Source: Ceratothoa steindachneri (lineage: Eukaryota > Arthropoda > Malacostraca > Isopoda > Cymothoidae). From it: a stretch of 64,000 nucleotides of DNA. Where the stretch lies: assembly GCA_963969495.1 (NCBI GenBank), contig OZ018326.1, forward strand, positions 181,637,653-181,701,652, read 5' to 3'. Of the stretch, positions 10,927 through 21,382 are shown piece by piece. The translations under genes and the position numbers were made by a program. The notes under the pieces are model-generated. The model ran no database searches. It had not been told where the DNA came from and was given only the letters and a program-made list of their open reading frames with translations. Numbering within the stretch: the first letter of the stretch is position 1; each line of letters opens with the position of its first letter.

Positions 10927-11475
10927 TTACAACCGGACCTTTCTCATGAAAAATAACATCCTTTCACGGTCATTAAATGGTGAAATAAAATGCTTTACCC
11001 TTGTCAAGTAAAATATGTAATTCCGTGGTTGGTGAATGGTTGAGAACTGTTTAAGTCGCTCAAATTGAATGATAGATATCCAACTCCTGACTTTCGCGCC
11101 ACACAGTGTTTGGTTTTGATTTGAAGTTCTGTGACCAAGGTCTTTTTGGATTAAGGAGGCTGAATTGAGCTCTACCTTCGTAATGTTGTTAGAGTGCAAG
11201 AGATAAAGACAATGGTTGGCCTTAAAACAATTAACATTTGACAAAATAATCGGATGAACAATAAACAGGAACTGAATTAAGTTTGAATTAAATTGTTTCT
11301 TATTTTCGAAATGAGACCTTATTAAATATTTGTAGAAAATTCTAAGACACGTTAATCTGCCTCCGTTTTGTTCGTTCTCGTCAATTGAAATCAGAGAATT
11401 CACTTGTGGGAAGTGGTTAGTATATTGACGTGAGCTGATTGGATTTGATGGACGTTTGTTTGTGTTGGAATGCAT
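10927..11475 (-). CDS. Unrecognised 182-residue ORF
   Basis: An uninterrupted minus-strand frame from ATG at 11475 to a stop near 10927. It is rich in Asn, Ser, Ile and Leu, with no motif, signal peptide or repeat that I recognise. I see no homologous transposon protein. In AT-rich DNA a frame of this length can arise by chance, and no promoter or splice evidence supports it. It is listed because it is one of the longer non-repeat frames in the first 30 kb. Confidence 0.2.
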   Translation of the reverse strand: MHSNTNKRPSNPISSRQYTNHFPQVNSLISIDENEQNGGRLTCLRIFYKYLIRSHFENKKQFNSNLIQFLFIVHPIILSNVNCFKANHCLYLLHSNNITKVELNSASLIQKDLGHRTSNQNQTLCGAKVRSWISIIQFERLKQFSTIHQPRNYIFYLTRVKHFISPFNDRERMLFFMRKVRL

Positions 11476-11939
11476 GGAGATTTTCTGTGTGATCGTTTTT
11501 ACTCTCTGTATTCTCTGTTAGGCGCGACTTTGTTAATGAAAGCCAGTAATATCCATCTCGTTGCTATCTCGTTTAGAGTAATTTAAATGTTTGAATTTGA
11601 GGTTGTCGGGAGAAATTTTACTTAATTATGAAGAGGAGTGGTCTTAATTGAAGAAATATTTGGCTTGCGATATATATTCGTGTCCATTTTCGCTTTCATT
11701 CACGAATATTCACAACTTTTTTAGTTGCTAAGTCAGTGAATTCAGGCCAAGAGTTGCAAAAACTCTTTTTATCATTCTGTACATATTTCGACATAACCAT
11801 ATACTCCCAAGCGAAAGAAGGTCATAAAGCTTCGTAAGGGAATTTATAAAATGACGTTTTCTCAATAGAGAGAACACTAAACAAATACTTCCGCCATAAA
11901 AGATTGTGCATTAGTAGAAATAACTTGTTCATATACTTT

Positions 11940-12460
11940 TCACTCCTAATTTGCTTTAAACCTGATATGATGATAATTTTCTCTCACCCTAATTCGCCTC
12001 AAGTTTGATGCGTTGCTATTCAACTATTCCATATTTGGCTCCAGTTTGATTCATTCTCTACACCATTTTGCTTTAAGCCTGAGTGGTTGAAAATTTTCGC
12101 TCTTGTTATCAGATAAAGCTTCATTTGTTGGTATCCTTATTTCTCCTTTAAATTATGTAAGCTTGGTTGTTGACATGTTTGTCACATCCTATTTAATTAA
12201 GCTTGATTCTTTGATATTGTTCTCTTTTTCCTCTTTTAAGCTTGATTCATTGACATTTTTCTTTCCTTCTATTTGCTTAAGCTTGATTCATTAAATCCTA
12301 TACTTATATTTGTCATAAGATTGATTTTTGGACGTTTTTCTCAACCTCATATTTTATTATAGTTGTTTCCACAACTTTCTTATCTTGCAATATTTAACTT
12401 AAATTTGAATCGTTAACATTTTTCTCTTCCCATATTTGACTTAACACTATAACGCCTGCA
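11940..12460 (+). repeat. Diverged ~40-45 bp satellite, block 1
   Basis: Many imperfect units built on GCCTTAAGCTTGATTC, then TTGACATTTT and a CT-rich tail. This is the same unit as the larger block at 15020-16300. Unit lengths vary and divergence is high, so the array is old. Confidence 0.75.
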
Positions 12461-12554
12461 TAGGTTTTTTAAAACATTTAAATTTTAATAAGAATTAATG
12501 ATTTAACTAGAACACCCGAAGGGTCATTTTGATCCTTGGTACTAATTAAAAAAA

Positions 12555-12570
12555 TAACTATATACATATA

Positions 12571-12642
<72 letters not shown>

Positions 12643-12659
12643 TAGTAAAGGCTATATAT

Positions 12660-12691
<32 letters not shown>
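12555..12691. repeat. Interrupted (TA)n microsatellite
   Basis: TA runs with small breaks. The motif AGTAAAGGCTAT occurs once inside (near 12644) and again at the right edge (near 12691), where the next element begins. Confidence 0.9.
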
Positions 12692-13611
12692 GTAAAGGCT
12701 ATCGCGGAACCCGGTTCACACGGCCCCAAGGAATTACACTCATAAAATTTATAGAAGACCAGGGATCTAAAGGCTTACCAGAAATTCACCAGAATTAATC
12801 AAGACGGTGCTAAATTATGAGGTGTCCGTAAGGGGTTTAATAAATACACACATAAAAAGTATTTACAGTATTATTTACATCAAAATTAAAATGAAATGAA
12901 TTGACTGCTTAACAAATTATTCGGGAGTCATAAAACAATAAGAAAAGTCACAAATGCTTATCACCATCGAACGAACACAAGTAGTTTTAACCAAAAAGTA
13001 TTCGCGCATACAAAATTGGGTTCTATGAATAAGTTGTTTAAAGCCAAAACGACACGCGCCGTTGAAGATTTAATAGGCTTCTCTATTCTAGTGACAGGTG
13101 TTCCCGGAATAACCTCCCTGTCTTACGCCCCTTACCCGAAGGCCCAAAGTTACAAGATTAACTCTTAATTAATTTAAAGGGGACGTAAGAAGAAAGAAAT
13201 ACTCCACAACACTTGATACCAGAGTAGTGATGCACAATTCGATGCAGCCGAAAGAGGGGAAGCGACAACGCTGGCAGGAATCAATGGCAGAAAGTCCTCG
13301 CTACACGAAGGAATCCAGTACGGGTCTCCAAAATGTAACAACCTCAAGGTACGTGATGGACAAAGATTCAGCGGAGCAATCAGGCAGAATCCTCACAACG
13401 GAATGAATTAAACGGCCTTACGGCCCCATTTATATCCTTCAGTCCGAAGGGTGAAAGGGGGTGAGAATGAGTCGCTTTCCCTACGCAAATTTGACTGGTA
13501 AGTTACAGAAGTTTAGGAAAAAAATGGTAGCCTCGAAGTGGGTCGACCTGCGATGAACATCGTAAGCTATGATGAGAAAGGGAAAGCATGGGAATCCGAG
13601 ACCCTACCCTT

Positions 13612-13613
<2 letters not shown>
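12692..13613 (-). mobile_element. Possible solo LTR in reverse orientation
   Basis: On the minus strand this block opens TGTAAAGGGTAGGG just inside the right TA array and closes GCCTTTACT just inside the left one. Short inverted ends of the TG...CA kind are typical of LTRs. GGATATAAATGGGG, a good TATA box, lies on the minus strand near 13425-13440. The block is G+C-richer than its surroundings and has no coding frame. (TA)n arrays at both edges are consistent with insertion into TA repeats. The terminus match is only about seven bases, so the call is tentative. Confidence 0.4.

Positions 13614-13614
<1 letters not shown>

Positions 13615-13672
<58 letters not shown>
13615..13672. repeat. (TA)n microsatellite
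   Basis: A pure TA run forming the right flank of the LTR-like block. Confidence 0.96.
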
Positions 13673-13678
<6 letters not shown>

Positions 13679-13995
13679 TTTTATGTGATATGTGTGACAG
13701 TGAAATTACTCAGAGAAAAGAATTGCGTATATCTAATATTTTTTTCTGACTCATATCTGAGTTTGTTATTGTATACAAACAAACTTGAGAGTAAGGTAGC
13801 ATGATTTTACACATAATAATTGGAAAGATGTTCCAGGCCCATCATGGTATGCCAATAAACATATTAGAGAAGATAGCGTTTAATTTGCATAGAAACCTTT
13901 CATTCAATATTTTTATACTTGGACATATAAGAAAATGCACTAAACCTGAAGCACAACATGTGCTCAACACAAATTGTTCTCTATTTTTCTTTTAG

Positions 13996-14745
13996 TTTAA
14001 AGCTTTTATTGCATTATTATATGCACGTGGATTAACTGGATCAAGGAATATAGAACTTCATTCCCTATGGTTTGATCCCTAGGGCCTCCCTTTCTATACG
14101 TAAATTATTTCAAAGGATCATTTTTGTGGAATTATGGGATAACACGATCAGCTCGACTACAGACAGACAAATTTGCTCTTATTTCTAAATTGTGGAACAA
14201 ATTAATTGAATATAGTTGCATTTGTAAAGCTTTAAAAAATATAAAAATTGAAGAACAATTCTTCCGAAGAAAAACTAGGTGTCTTCATATGGGAAAAGAT
14301 CTGTTTGCAGTCGACATTTCTTCCAAATTACCCCTCAATGTTTTTCCTTATCTAGGGAAAGATCGGCCGCGTCCAAATAGTGAAAGATTAACTGATTATG
14401 ATAGACATTTTTTCACATCTCTAGATTTAAAAAGAAAATATAAATAGAAGGGTATTAACTTAGTTGGAACAGTAAACAAAGCAAGGAAAGAAGTTCCTAT
14501 AACTCTGAAGAACCAGGACAAGCCTTTATTCCATATGTGAAATTATCAAGGAAAGAAGGAAAAATGTTTTTCTAATGAATATCCTTGATGAATCCGTAAG
14601 ACTCGATTCAAGTGAAAAGAAAAAACCTGAAACAATGACTTATTGCAACCAGCCAAAGTTTGGAGTAGATATCCGTGGTCAAATGGCAAAGCAATATTGA
14701 CTGAGGGCAGCATAAATCCGTAGGCCTGTTCAAACATTGTAAAAC
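13996..14745 (+). pseudogene. piggyBac transposase remnant
   Basis: Reading across frames gives FKAFIALLYARGLTGSRN and LHSLWFDP, then RLQTDKFALISKLWNKLIE, FPYLGKDRPRPNSERL, HFFTSLDL, LVGTVNKARKEVP and KKKPETMTYCNQPKFGVD. These follow the order of the piggyBac (DDE_Tnp_1_7) transposase catalytic domain. The residue equivalent to the first catalytic Asp, in the DEQ motif, reads EEQ here. The segment between NSERL and HFFTSL is shorter than usual. Stops and frameshifts occur throughout, and the N-terminus and C-terminal Cys-rich domain are not visible. It lies between two blocks of the same satellite. Confidence 0.8.
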
Positions 14746-15019
14746 GATGACGTGTGGAAAGTGCTTATAGAAGATTAATTATATTTGGTGTATTTGTCGT
14801 TGAATTGCAATTTCCAAATTTTACTATTGGTTAAATAACAGAAATCTCTTTATACAATTATTGATGTAAGTTCTGAGTTTCATGTCAAATTTAATAAATT
14901 TAGGTTATTATCTATTGTTTATCCTACTTACCTAAAATTAATTTTTTATTGAGTCCATTTTGATTTGGTTGAGAAGGGCCAAATTGCCCCATTTAGGCGT
15001 TAAAGATGAAGGGATTTCT

Positions 15020-16300
15020 CAGGCCTTCTAGTGTTAAACTTGAATTTTTGACATTCTTCTCTCCTACTATTTGCTTTAAGCTTGATTACTTGAAATTTAT
15101 CTCCTTTTTTTACCTTAAACTTGATTCGTGGAGAATTTTATCTTCCTTATTAGCCTTAATATTGCCTCGACATTTTATTTCCTTATATTAACTAAGGTTT
15201 ATTCGTTGACATTTCTTACCTAAATGATTAAGTTTGATTCCTTGACATTCATATTTCAACCTATTTGTCTTAAACCTTATTCTTTGACATTCTTATCTCT
15301 CCTTTTTGACTTAATCTTGATTCTTTAACATTCTTATCTACTTTTCATTCTCTTAAAATTGATTAGTTGACATTTTCGCTCCGATTTGCCTTAAGCTTAA
15401 TTGCGGATATTCTTCTCTTAGCTTAGTAGCTTTAAGCTTGATTCATTGACATTCTTCTTACCTCCTGCATTAACTTAGCTTCACTGATACTTTTTCTTCT
15501 CCTATTTGCATTAACTTTTATTTGTTCGCATTTTTATCTCCCACTATTTGCATTACTATTTGCCTTAAGTTGGATTCATTGTCATTTTTCTCCTAACTAT
15601 TAACCTTAAGCTTGCTTATTTGATATTCTGACTCCTATTTGCTAGATTCAGTTATATTTTTTCCATATTGTTCTTAAGATTTATTCGTTGAAATTTTTCT
15701 CTCGACCTTGGTTCATTTCCATTTTATTCTCTCTCTATTTGACTTAAGCTTGATTCCTTGGCTTTTTTTCCTCACCCATTTATTAGCCTTAAGTTAGATT
15801 CGTTGATATGTTCTCGCATTTATATAAAGATGGTTCGCTAATATTTTTTTCGACCCTAGTTGCCTTTAGCTTGATTCGTTGATATTCTTATTTCCTACTA
15901 TTTTTCTTAAGCTTCGTTCATTGATCTTTTATTTCCTTTATATACCTTAAATCATTTTGTTTCGTTGACACTTTTCTCTCATCCAGTTTGATTAAATTTG
16001 ATGATATTTTCCCTCCATCCCTCCCCCTCCTATTTGCCTTAAGCTTGATCCCTTGACATCTTCCTCTTTGACTATTTGCCTTAAGCTTTGATTACATTTA
16101 TCTCTCCTCCTATTTGGTTAACCTTGATTCTTTAATATTTTTTTCCATCACTATATGTCTTAGCTTTGAGTGGCTAACATTTTTCTCTCCCCCTATTTAC
16201 CTTCAGTTTGATTTTTTTATATTTATATCTCCTCTTATCCGATTAATATTGACTTGTTTAAATTCTTTTCTATCCTTATTTAGGCTTGTAAGTGGACGTG
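15020..16300 (+). repeat. Diverged ~40-45 bp satellite, block 2
   Basis: Roughly 25-30 imperfect units of a TTTGCCTTAAGCTTGATTC plus GTTGACATTTTTCTC pattern. Short frames found here are only reflections of the repeat. It belongs with block 1 at 11940-12460. Confidence 0.8.
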
Positions 16301-17429
16301 GGGTGGATTGGTTTTGGTGTTTAAACATGCTTAAAAATGTTTTTGGCTTATGTTGAAGCCTACAAACATTTATTTTCATTCTTTTATATTCTTGTGTTCA
16401 ATAAAGTTGACTTAATTAAAGAAACTCTTTCATAAGCTATGGAAAATTATCTAGGGGACATCAGATTAGTGGTTATATTTTTCATAAAACTTGATTAAGA
16501 TTATCAACGTCGATCAAAGAAGAAAGGGCAATTGCAATCCAAGAACTCTTAGAACAAAATTGCAGAATGAGCATCGAATTTATAGTACTGAAGTTAGAAT
16601 TAGTAAATATAAATAAAATTTCCTGCAGTTTATGTAAAACAATAAATAAAACCACCAACTGTTTCGAGTCCACTGTGGGACGCTCTCAAACTAAAATATT
16701 CACAGACATATCCAACGAATAAGAAAAATTCCAGATGTCGGAAAACTTTGGGTCGTGGCTGTATATACAAGACATTATTTTTTAAATAAGAAAGAAAATG
16801 AGAAAAGAGTATAAGGATAAATTTATTAGTAAGCCAAAGTAAAGTCAAATCTTAAAAAAACTAAAGTTATTGCAAAAACTAGCAATGGAGGTGATGCGCA
16901 ATACTAAACAGTTGGGTCGCAGAATTCCAATTTGGGGGTTATCTGTTGAACACGGCTTGAAGGAAAGGAGTAGAATGGAAACTTCCTTCGGTAGGGTTAA
17001 AATTAGTGATTTCATGGATGAGTTCTGCTCCAATTTTTTTTAATCACATCTGATAACACTGGATTAAAAAGAAAAAGCTTTTTGTAAATCGTCTAAGCTT
17101 TTTCAAATGATTTAGCACAATTTTGAAATGTTGAATCCGAAAATGACATCTGTTACCTCCGATCAGATCAGGTTTTTCTACTAAGTCAATTTTTTTAAAA
17201 ATCTGATCTTATAACTAAATCGATTAGATTTATGTAGCATTCTCAGTCGATTTTTGTTAATATTTATCATCCGAATTAGTATTTAAGATAAAAAAAACAT
17301 CTTTTTCTAATAAAAAATATTAATTAATTGTTACAAAAATTGATTAATGTATATTGAACAGTAGACATTGATTAAGGTAAGTACATGCAAATTGGAAATT
17401 AGATCATCATTGTTCAAAAGTCATATCAT
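16301..17429. other. Unassigned AT-rich sequence
   Basis: No supported gene. Short minus-strand frames (16482-17033) have no recognisable similarity. Confidence 0.45.
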
Positions 17430-17935
17430 GAACTTCCGTTTCTTCGAACTCCTAGAATACTCAGTGGTAGGGAAGTCTCTCTTCATAGTCTAACAGTAAC
17501 TAGCTATCTTCACTGTATCCCAGCGTCCCTGATATCTGGTGTCTATTTCTTTCATGTAGTAATTGAAAGCGATGCGAGCACTGTAAGAGAGGAGCTTTTC
17601 CTTTCAATAGGATGCCAACAGTTAGGCAGAGGACTTTGAAAAGCTGAAATCGCGAATTCGATCATTTAACTTCTTTTGGGAAAAACGATGTAAAGCATCA
17701 TCGTAAAATGCACTTCTTCTTCATTTTCTTTAACACTGGAGAAATCTTCGTCACTAATGTCAAGAATTTCTTCAAAGAGAGGTACAGGAAATTTATCACA
17801 ATATGCTACAGGACGACGGGCTGGTTTAAAATCAAGATACTTGAGGCTCCCCCGGTTCTTTATGTTGTTCCCAGTCAAATAAATAGCGCAGAATGAGCTG
17901 TCAGTGCTATGGTTTGACGACTTCATCGAAACCAT
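17430..17935 (-). pseudogene. Family A TE-associated gene, internally deleted fragment
   Basis: The minus strand reads TDSSFCAIYLTGNNIKNRGS, then PARRPVAYCDKFPVP and a Asp/Glu-rich stretch. After a frame break it reads TRYQGRWDTV and KRDFPTTEYSRSSKKRKF. I recognise both pieces as parts of one widely dispersed, uncharacterised arthropod protein family. The first lies after its zinc-binding N-terminus and the second is its extreme C-terminus. The long middle is missing, so this is a deleted copy. Related copies lie at 39962-41140 and 50620-52265. Function unknown; the copy pattern implies a mobile element. Confidence 0.6.
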
Positions 17936-18299
17936 AAGAATTCTAAACTTCAGACAACTCTTCTTGTCCTTGGTCCAACGAAAGTAACTCTGGCTTCAGG
18001 TTAAAATTTTGGAAAAAGTCAAAACAAATATATTAAAAAACGTTTCTGGAAATGTATTTTTTTACGGTGGATTTAACGATATTTCAATTGATATCGTGAT
18101 TACGGATCGAAATGTGTACATATAAATAGATTGTTCATTATGGTTGCATAAATTTACCTTTTATTTTTTAACTACCTTGAGTTTTTTCTCAGTTTATCCA
18201 TAGTAATATATTGTATAGATATAGAGACGACTTTTATTTAAAGATTACATTTATTTTAACTGATTGGAGGAGATGAAGAATATTAGTAACCGATTAAGG

Positions 18300-19216
18300 A
18301 TCATTTCGTCTAAGCCACCCCCTCCAGAGCCTTCTTGTCCAACAATTCCATCCTCATTGAAATGTTAAAGAAACACCAGACTGACCGTATGCCTATCCCA
18401 AATCTTTGCCTCCTCTACCAGTTTTCCTATTGACCTTCTGGTCGGGGATAGTTTATTGTTTGGGCCACCCAGGTTCCTCGTATTATAATTTACTCTAAAT
18501 TGCTCCAATTGTAAACTGAGGAGATACATAGGCAGTAGGGTGCGCTCGCTGAGGACGAGGTTCTGTTCCCATTTGGGTGTTAGCCACAGGACAGGAAAGG
18601 TTCTCTCTACGAAAGAATTCTCACCTGTTTGGATTCACTCTATTAATTGTAAAACTGAAATCAAAAACCACGATTTTAAAATCTTGAAAACCACCCCTGA
18701 TCCCATATCATTAAGGATTCTTAATCTATGTATATTAAATACCTTTCTCCTTCTTTAAATTCCGATTCTTCTTCTCACCCACTACTTCTACTCTAAACAA
18801 AAATATTACCAACCTCCTAACCTTCTCTTTCTTCTTACGATCCTCGCCCTTTCTCCCCAGTTATCCTCTAACGGCTGATTGTTTAAGGTTGGTTTATCCT
18901 GATGTGTTTCCTGTGTTTCCCAATCGTTAATTTTTAACTCGCAACATAATAATCGAAAAATATCAATTACCTGTAAATTTCTCGCTATCCCCCCCTTAAT
19001 AAACATTAAATACTTTGTATAAATTCATCATTTTGATTATCTGTTTAACTCTAACTTGAATTGTTTTTCTATTCCATGAATTGTATTTTTCAGTATCCAA
19101 AGTTTGGGGAAAAGTTCACCCGAAACGTTGTATCAAGAAAACGAAATGAATTTCCCTTTATACGTCCTTTCGTTCATCCTTCAAATTAAATTGAAGCTCC
19201 ATAGGAGAAACCCTAA

Positions 19217-19218
<2 letters not shown>
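18300..19218 (+). mobile_element. 5'-truncated Penelope-like element
   Basis: The segment contains the end of the reverse transcriptase to endonuclease linker, a GIY-YIG domain (about 18490-18800) and a non-coding 3' tail. The tail ends with CACCCGAAACGTTGTATC and then a (TA)n array. The GAAACGTTG block near the end is also found in the PLE remnant at 1689-2343. No reverse transcriptase is present upstream. Confidence 0.7.
18490..18800 (+). pseudogene. GIY-YIG endonuclease domain of a Penelope-like element
   Basis: One frame reads CSNCKLRRYIGSRVRSLRTR, then FCSHLGVSHRTGKVLS, IHSINCKTEIKNHDFKIL and PISLRILN. The order is that of PLE GIY-YIG nucleases: Cys pair, YIG strand, Arg-rich helix, a His with R-T-G, then FKIL and the region that is usually LRxLESLYI. 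ESLYI is replaced by NLCIL, which may be a frameshift. The region immediately upstream still reads as PLE in broken frames (IPNLCLLYQFS). Inactive, because no reverse transcriptase is attached. Confidence 0.7.

Positions 19219-19251
<33 letters not shown>
19219..19251. repeat. (TA)n microsatellite at a PLE 3' end
   Basis: A short TA run closing the Penelope-like element. Confidence 0.95.
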
Positions 19252-19253
<2 letters not shown>

Positions 19254-19451
19254 TATTATCACGAATGCAGAGGGGTCGTCGTACTACTCCTTATACTTCG
19301 TTCGGCCCGTGCCCTGAATGGGTTTATTGACTCAGATGGCTTAGAGGCTGGCTACGGAGGGATTGGAATAAACTTTGCCAGCAAGAGATCCAAAGGAAGT
19401 TAGATATACAAACAATATGAAAATAAAATTAAAATGAACGCTAAACAAGAA

Positions 19452-19482
<31 letters not shown>

Positions 19483-19500
19483 TTATATATGTATGTATAT
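19452..19500. repeat. (TA)n-rich microsatellite
   Basis: A pure TA run to 19479, then an interrupted T-rich and TATG continuation. Confidence 0.9.
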
Positions 19501-19559
19501 ACAAATAAGGTTCTTTGAGAGAGAAATTAATAAGTGAAGCTCGGATATCTCACTTGGCT

Positions 19560-20460
19560 TGTAAATAACTGTTCACTATGTAAATCCCTATACACTTTTA
19601 AAATGGGTAAGCTTCGCGGTGAAGTTGGGAAATGTGAAAGGGAAGGGTTACCATGGAACCTGATATTCGGGTGGCGCTGGTGAGTGAAGGCGGTTAGATA
19701 AGGGGTAGAGACGATGAGGTAGGTTTTCCAGGGACCAACCTGATCTCCCAATTCCGTCACAATTCTGCTGGAAGAAGGCGGTGACGGGAGCTCCTAGTTA
19801 AAGAGGACCCCACGATCGTGAACTCTGAGAAATCTTGGGTGCCTGTGTGAGGGTTGCGAAGTAACCTATCGACAGGTAGGGTCACGGAGAAAAGCCGAGA
19901 TGTAGTTTTCTCGCTTAGGGAACCAGAGTGAGGCTGTTTATAACTTCGGCTCTGAAAACGTGAGTATGAGCCTGGGCCCGCACTGACTTGCAGACCAACA
20001 GGGTAAGGAGCCTTCCTAACTGGGACCGATCTCCTCTCTGAAGACTTGGTGCTTCGACGATTTACCACAACACCGAGATAGATGGCAATACCTGCCCCGC
20101 CAGACGCTGTGCAAGCTCTACTACCGAGGGTTAAAAGAATTCCTCTTTTATCCCCTAAACTCGGGAGAGGTTTACATGGCTCCGGTAGTATATTTGATGT
20201 CAAGCGCCCTTCTTAGGGTAAGAGCTGCTTGATTATTTCCTATATTTCGTCCTTTGTAAACTTCCGGAAACCACTGGAAGCCAAGATGGGCTCCCCTTCA
20301 TCAATAACCTGTCCGGGAAGGAATGCGGTGGTTAGCTGAAATGGCCGGCGGGTTCTTCCGGCGGGAGGCCACCATACATCGGACAGGAAAGGGGAAGGTT
20401 TGATATCGCGGCCCGCCCGAAAGGGAGGTGGGAAACGTGGGAGCATTAGGCTATTCTCCT
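19560..20460 (-). mobile_element. GC-rich island, possible reverse-oriented LTR or leader
   Basis: A G+C-rich block inside AT-rich DNA. On the minus strand it contains TTTAGGGGATAAAAGAGG, a TATA-like box near 20145. Three minus-strand frames (77, 148 and 68 codons) run through it. They are rich in Ser, Arg, Pro and Leu, and I recognise none as a protein. High G+C alone lengthens open frames, so I treat them as non-coding. The composition and TATA-like motif resemble the islands at 610-1530, 9690-10680 and 12692-13613. Confidence 0.25.
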
Positions 20461-21085
20461 ACAATAAGGATTATAAATATTTCCTTAGAATCGGCCGAAT
20501 AGTTATAATGTTATTACCAAATACCTAAAACGTATATGGACAAACGGTTGAAATTCAACTTAGAGTACACTACATTAAGGTGCCTGTTAAGCTAAAGCCA
20601 ATATTCCATCTAACGAACTTCAATACCATTTGCGGGCTGGTATTCCTCAAACGATAATATGGCAAAAAAACCTGCTCCTACTTGAAGGCGGCTGTCTTCG
20701 GATAAGGAAAAATTCATATAATCAAGCAGAAATGTATTCGCAGACGATACCTTTTCTCCCATGACTACAAAATTATGCAAATAAATACAACTGGGTACAA
20801 TAAACATAATAGAAAGAATTCAGAGCACTGTGAGCGGATTGAAGCTACTCTACAAACTTTGAAGGTTAGAATAAGAAAAAGAAGTATTGTTGGGACTAAC
20901 ACATTAATAGCACTATAATCAGTAACAATAATTGTACCGGAATTTTGCAAAATTCCAGCTACATTCATTACGAGGCTCCTAACAAAGGGCACAATGATAG
21001 TTTTGTGGTCATCCTCGGCAGCAAGCAAGCACTTTAGGCGAGACCTGAATGCCGCGTACACGTTCTTGACAAATTCCTTCGTCAT
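20461..21085. other. Unassigned sequence
   Basis: No supported gene. The minus-strand frame of 157 codons overlapping 20765-21238 is antisense to recognisable coding remnants on the plus strand and is rejected. Confidence 0.45.
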
Positions 21086-21089
21086 GCTG

Positions 21090-21382
21090 TGGGCTGAAAA
21101 AGGACTTCCGCTCGTCGAAGTTGCTGTGGAGGACCTTGCTGAACTGATAGACTGGCAGATCTGACTGAAGAAGCCATGGAATATCACATTTACAACAAGG
21201 GCAGAATGAAGTTTGACAAATTTCCCTGCCATATTCAAGTAGTGGAAAGGATAATTAAAGAAGTGAGTGAATCATCTTTAAAGGTGTGTGGATATGAGTC
21301 AAGAAATGGATACATAAAATCAAGGCTTAAATCCCGTGCCAATATATCGTCATTTGAGAGTAAAGCTCAATTCAAAGTTTAA
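21090..21382 (+). pseudogene. C-terminal fragment of a TE-associated protein
   Basis: Frames joined by one shift near 21160 read VAVEDLAELIDWQI, then YNKGRMKFDKFPCHIQVVER and IIKEVSESSLKVCGYESRNG, ending YIKSRLKSR. I recognise this as the end of an uncharacterised protein type repeated in many arthropod and cnidarian genomes. Its hallmark is a P-C-H-x-Q-x-V-E-R block, then T/S-E-A/S-S and V-C-G. The mobile element class is unknown to me. The N-terminal part is absent or too decayed to read. Confidence 0.5.

Noticed and set aside
19757..20203. Minus-strand 148-codon frame
   Set aside because: It lies in a GC-rich LTR-like island. The composition looks like untranslated sequence, and overlapping frames are equally open.
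20765..21238. Minus-strand 157-codon frame with hydrophobic segments as a membrane protein
   Set aside because: It is antisense to plus-strand remnants of a recognised TE-associated protein (21090-21382).
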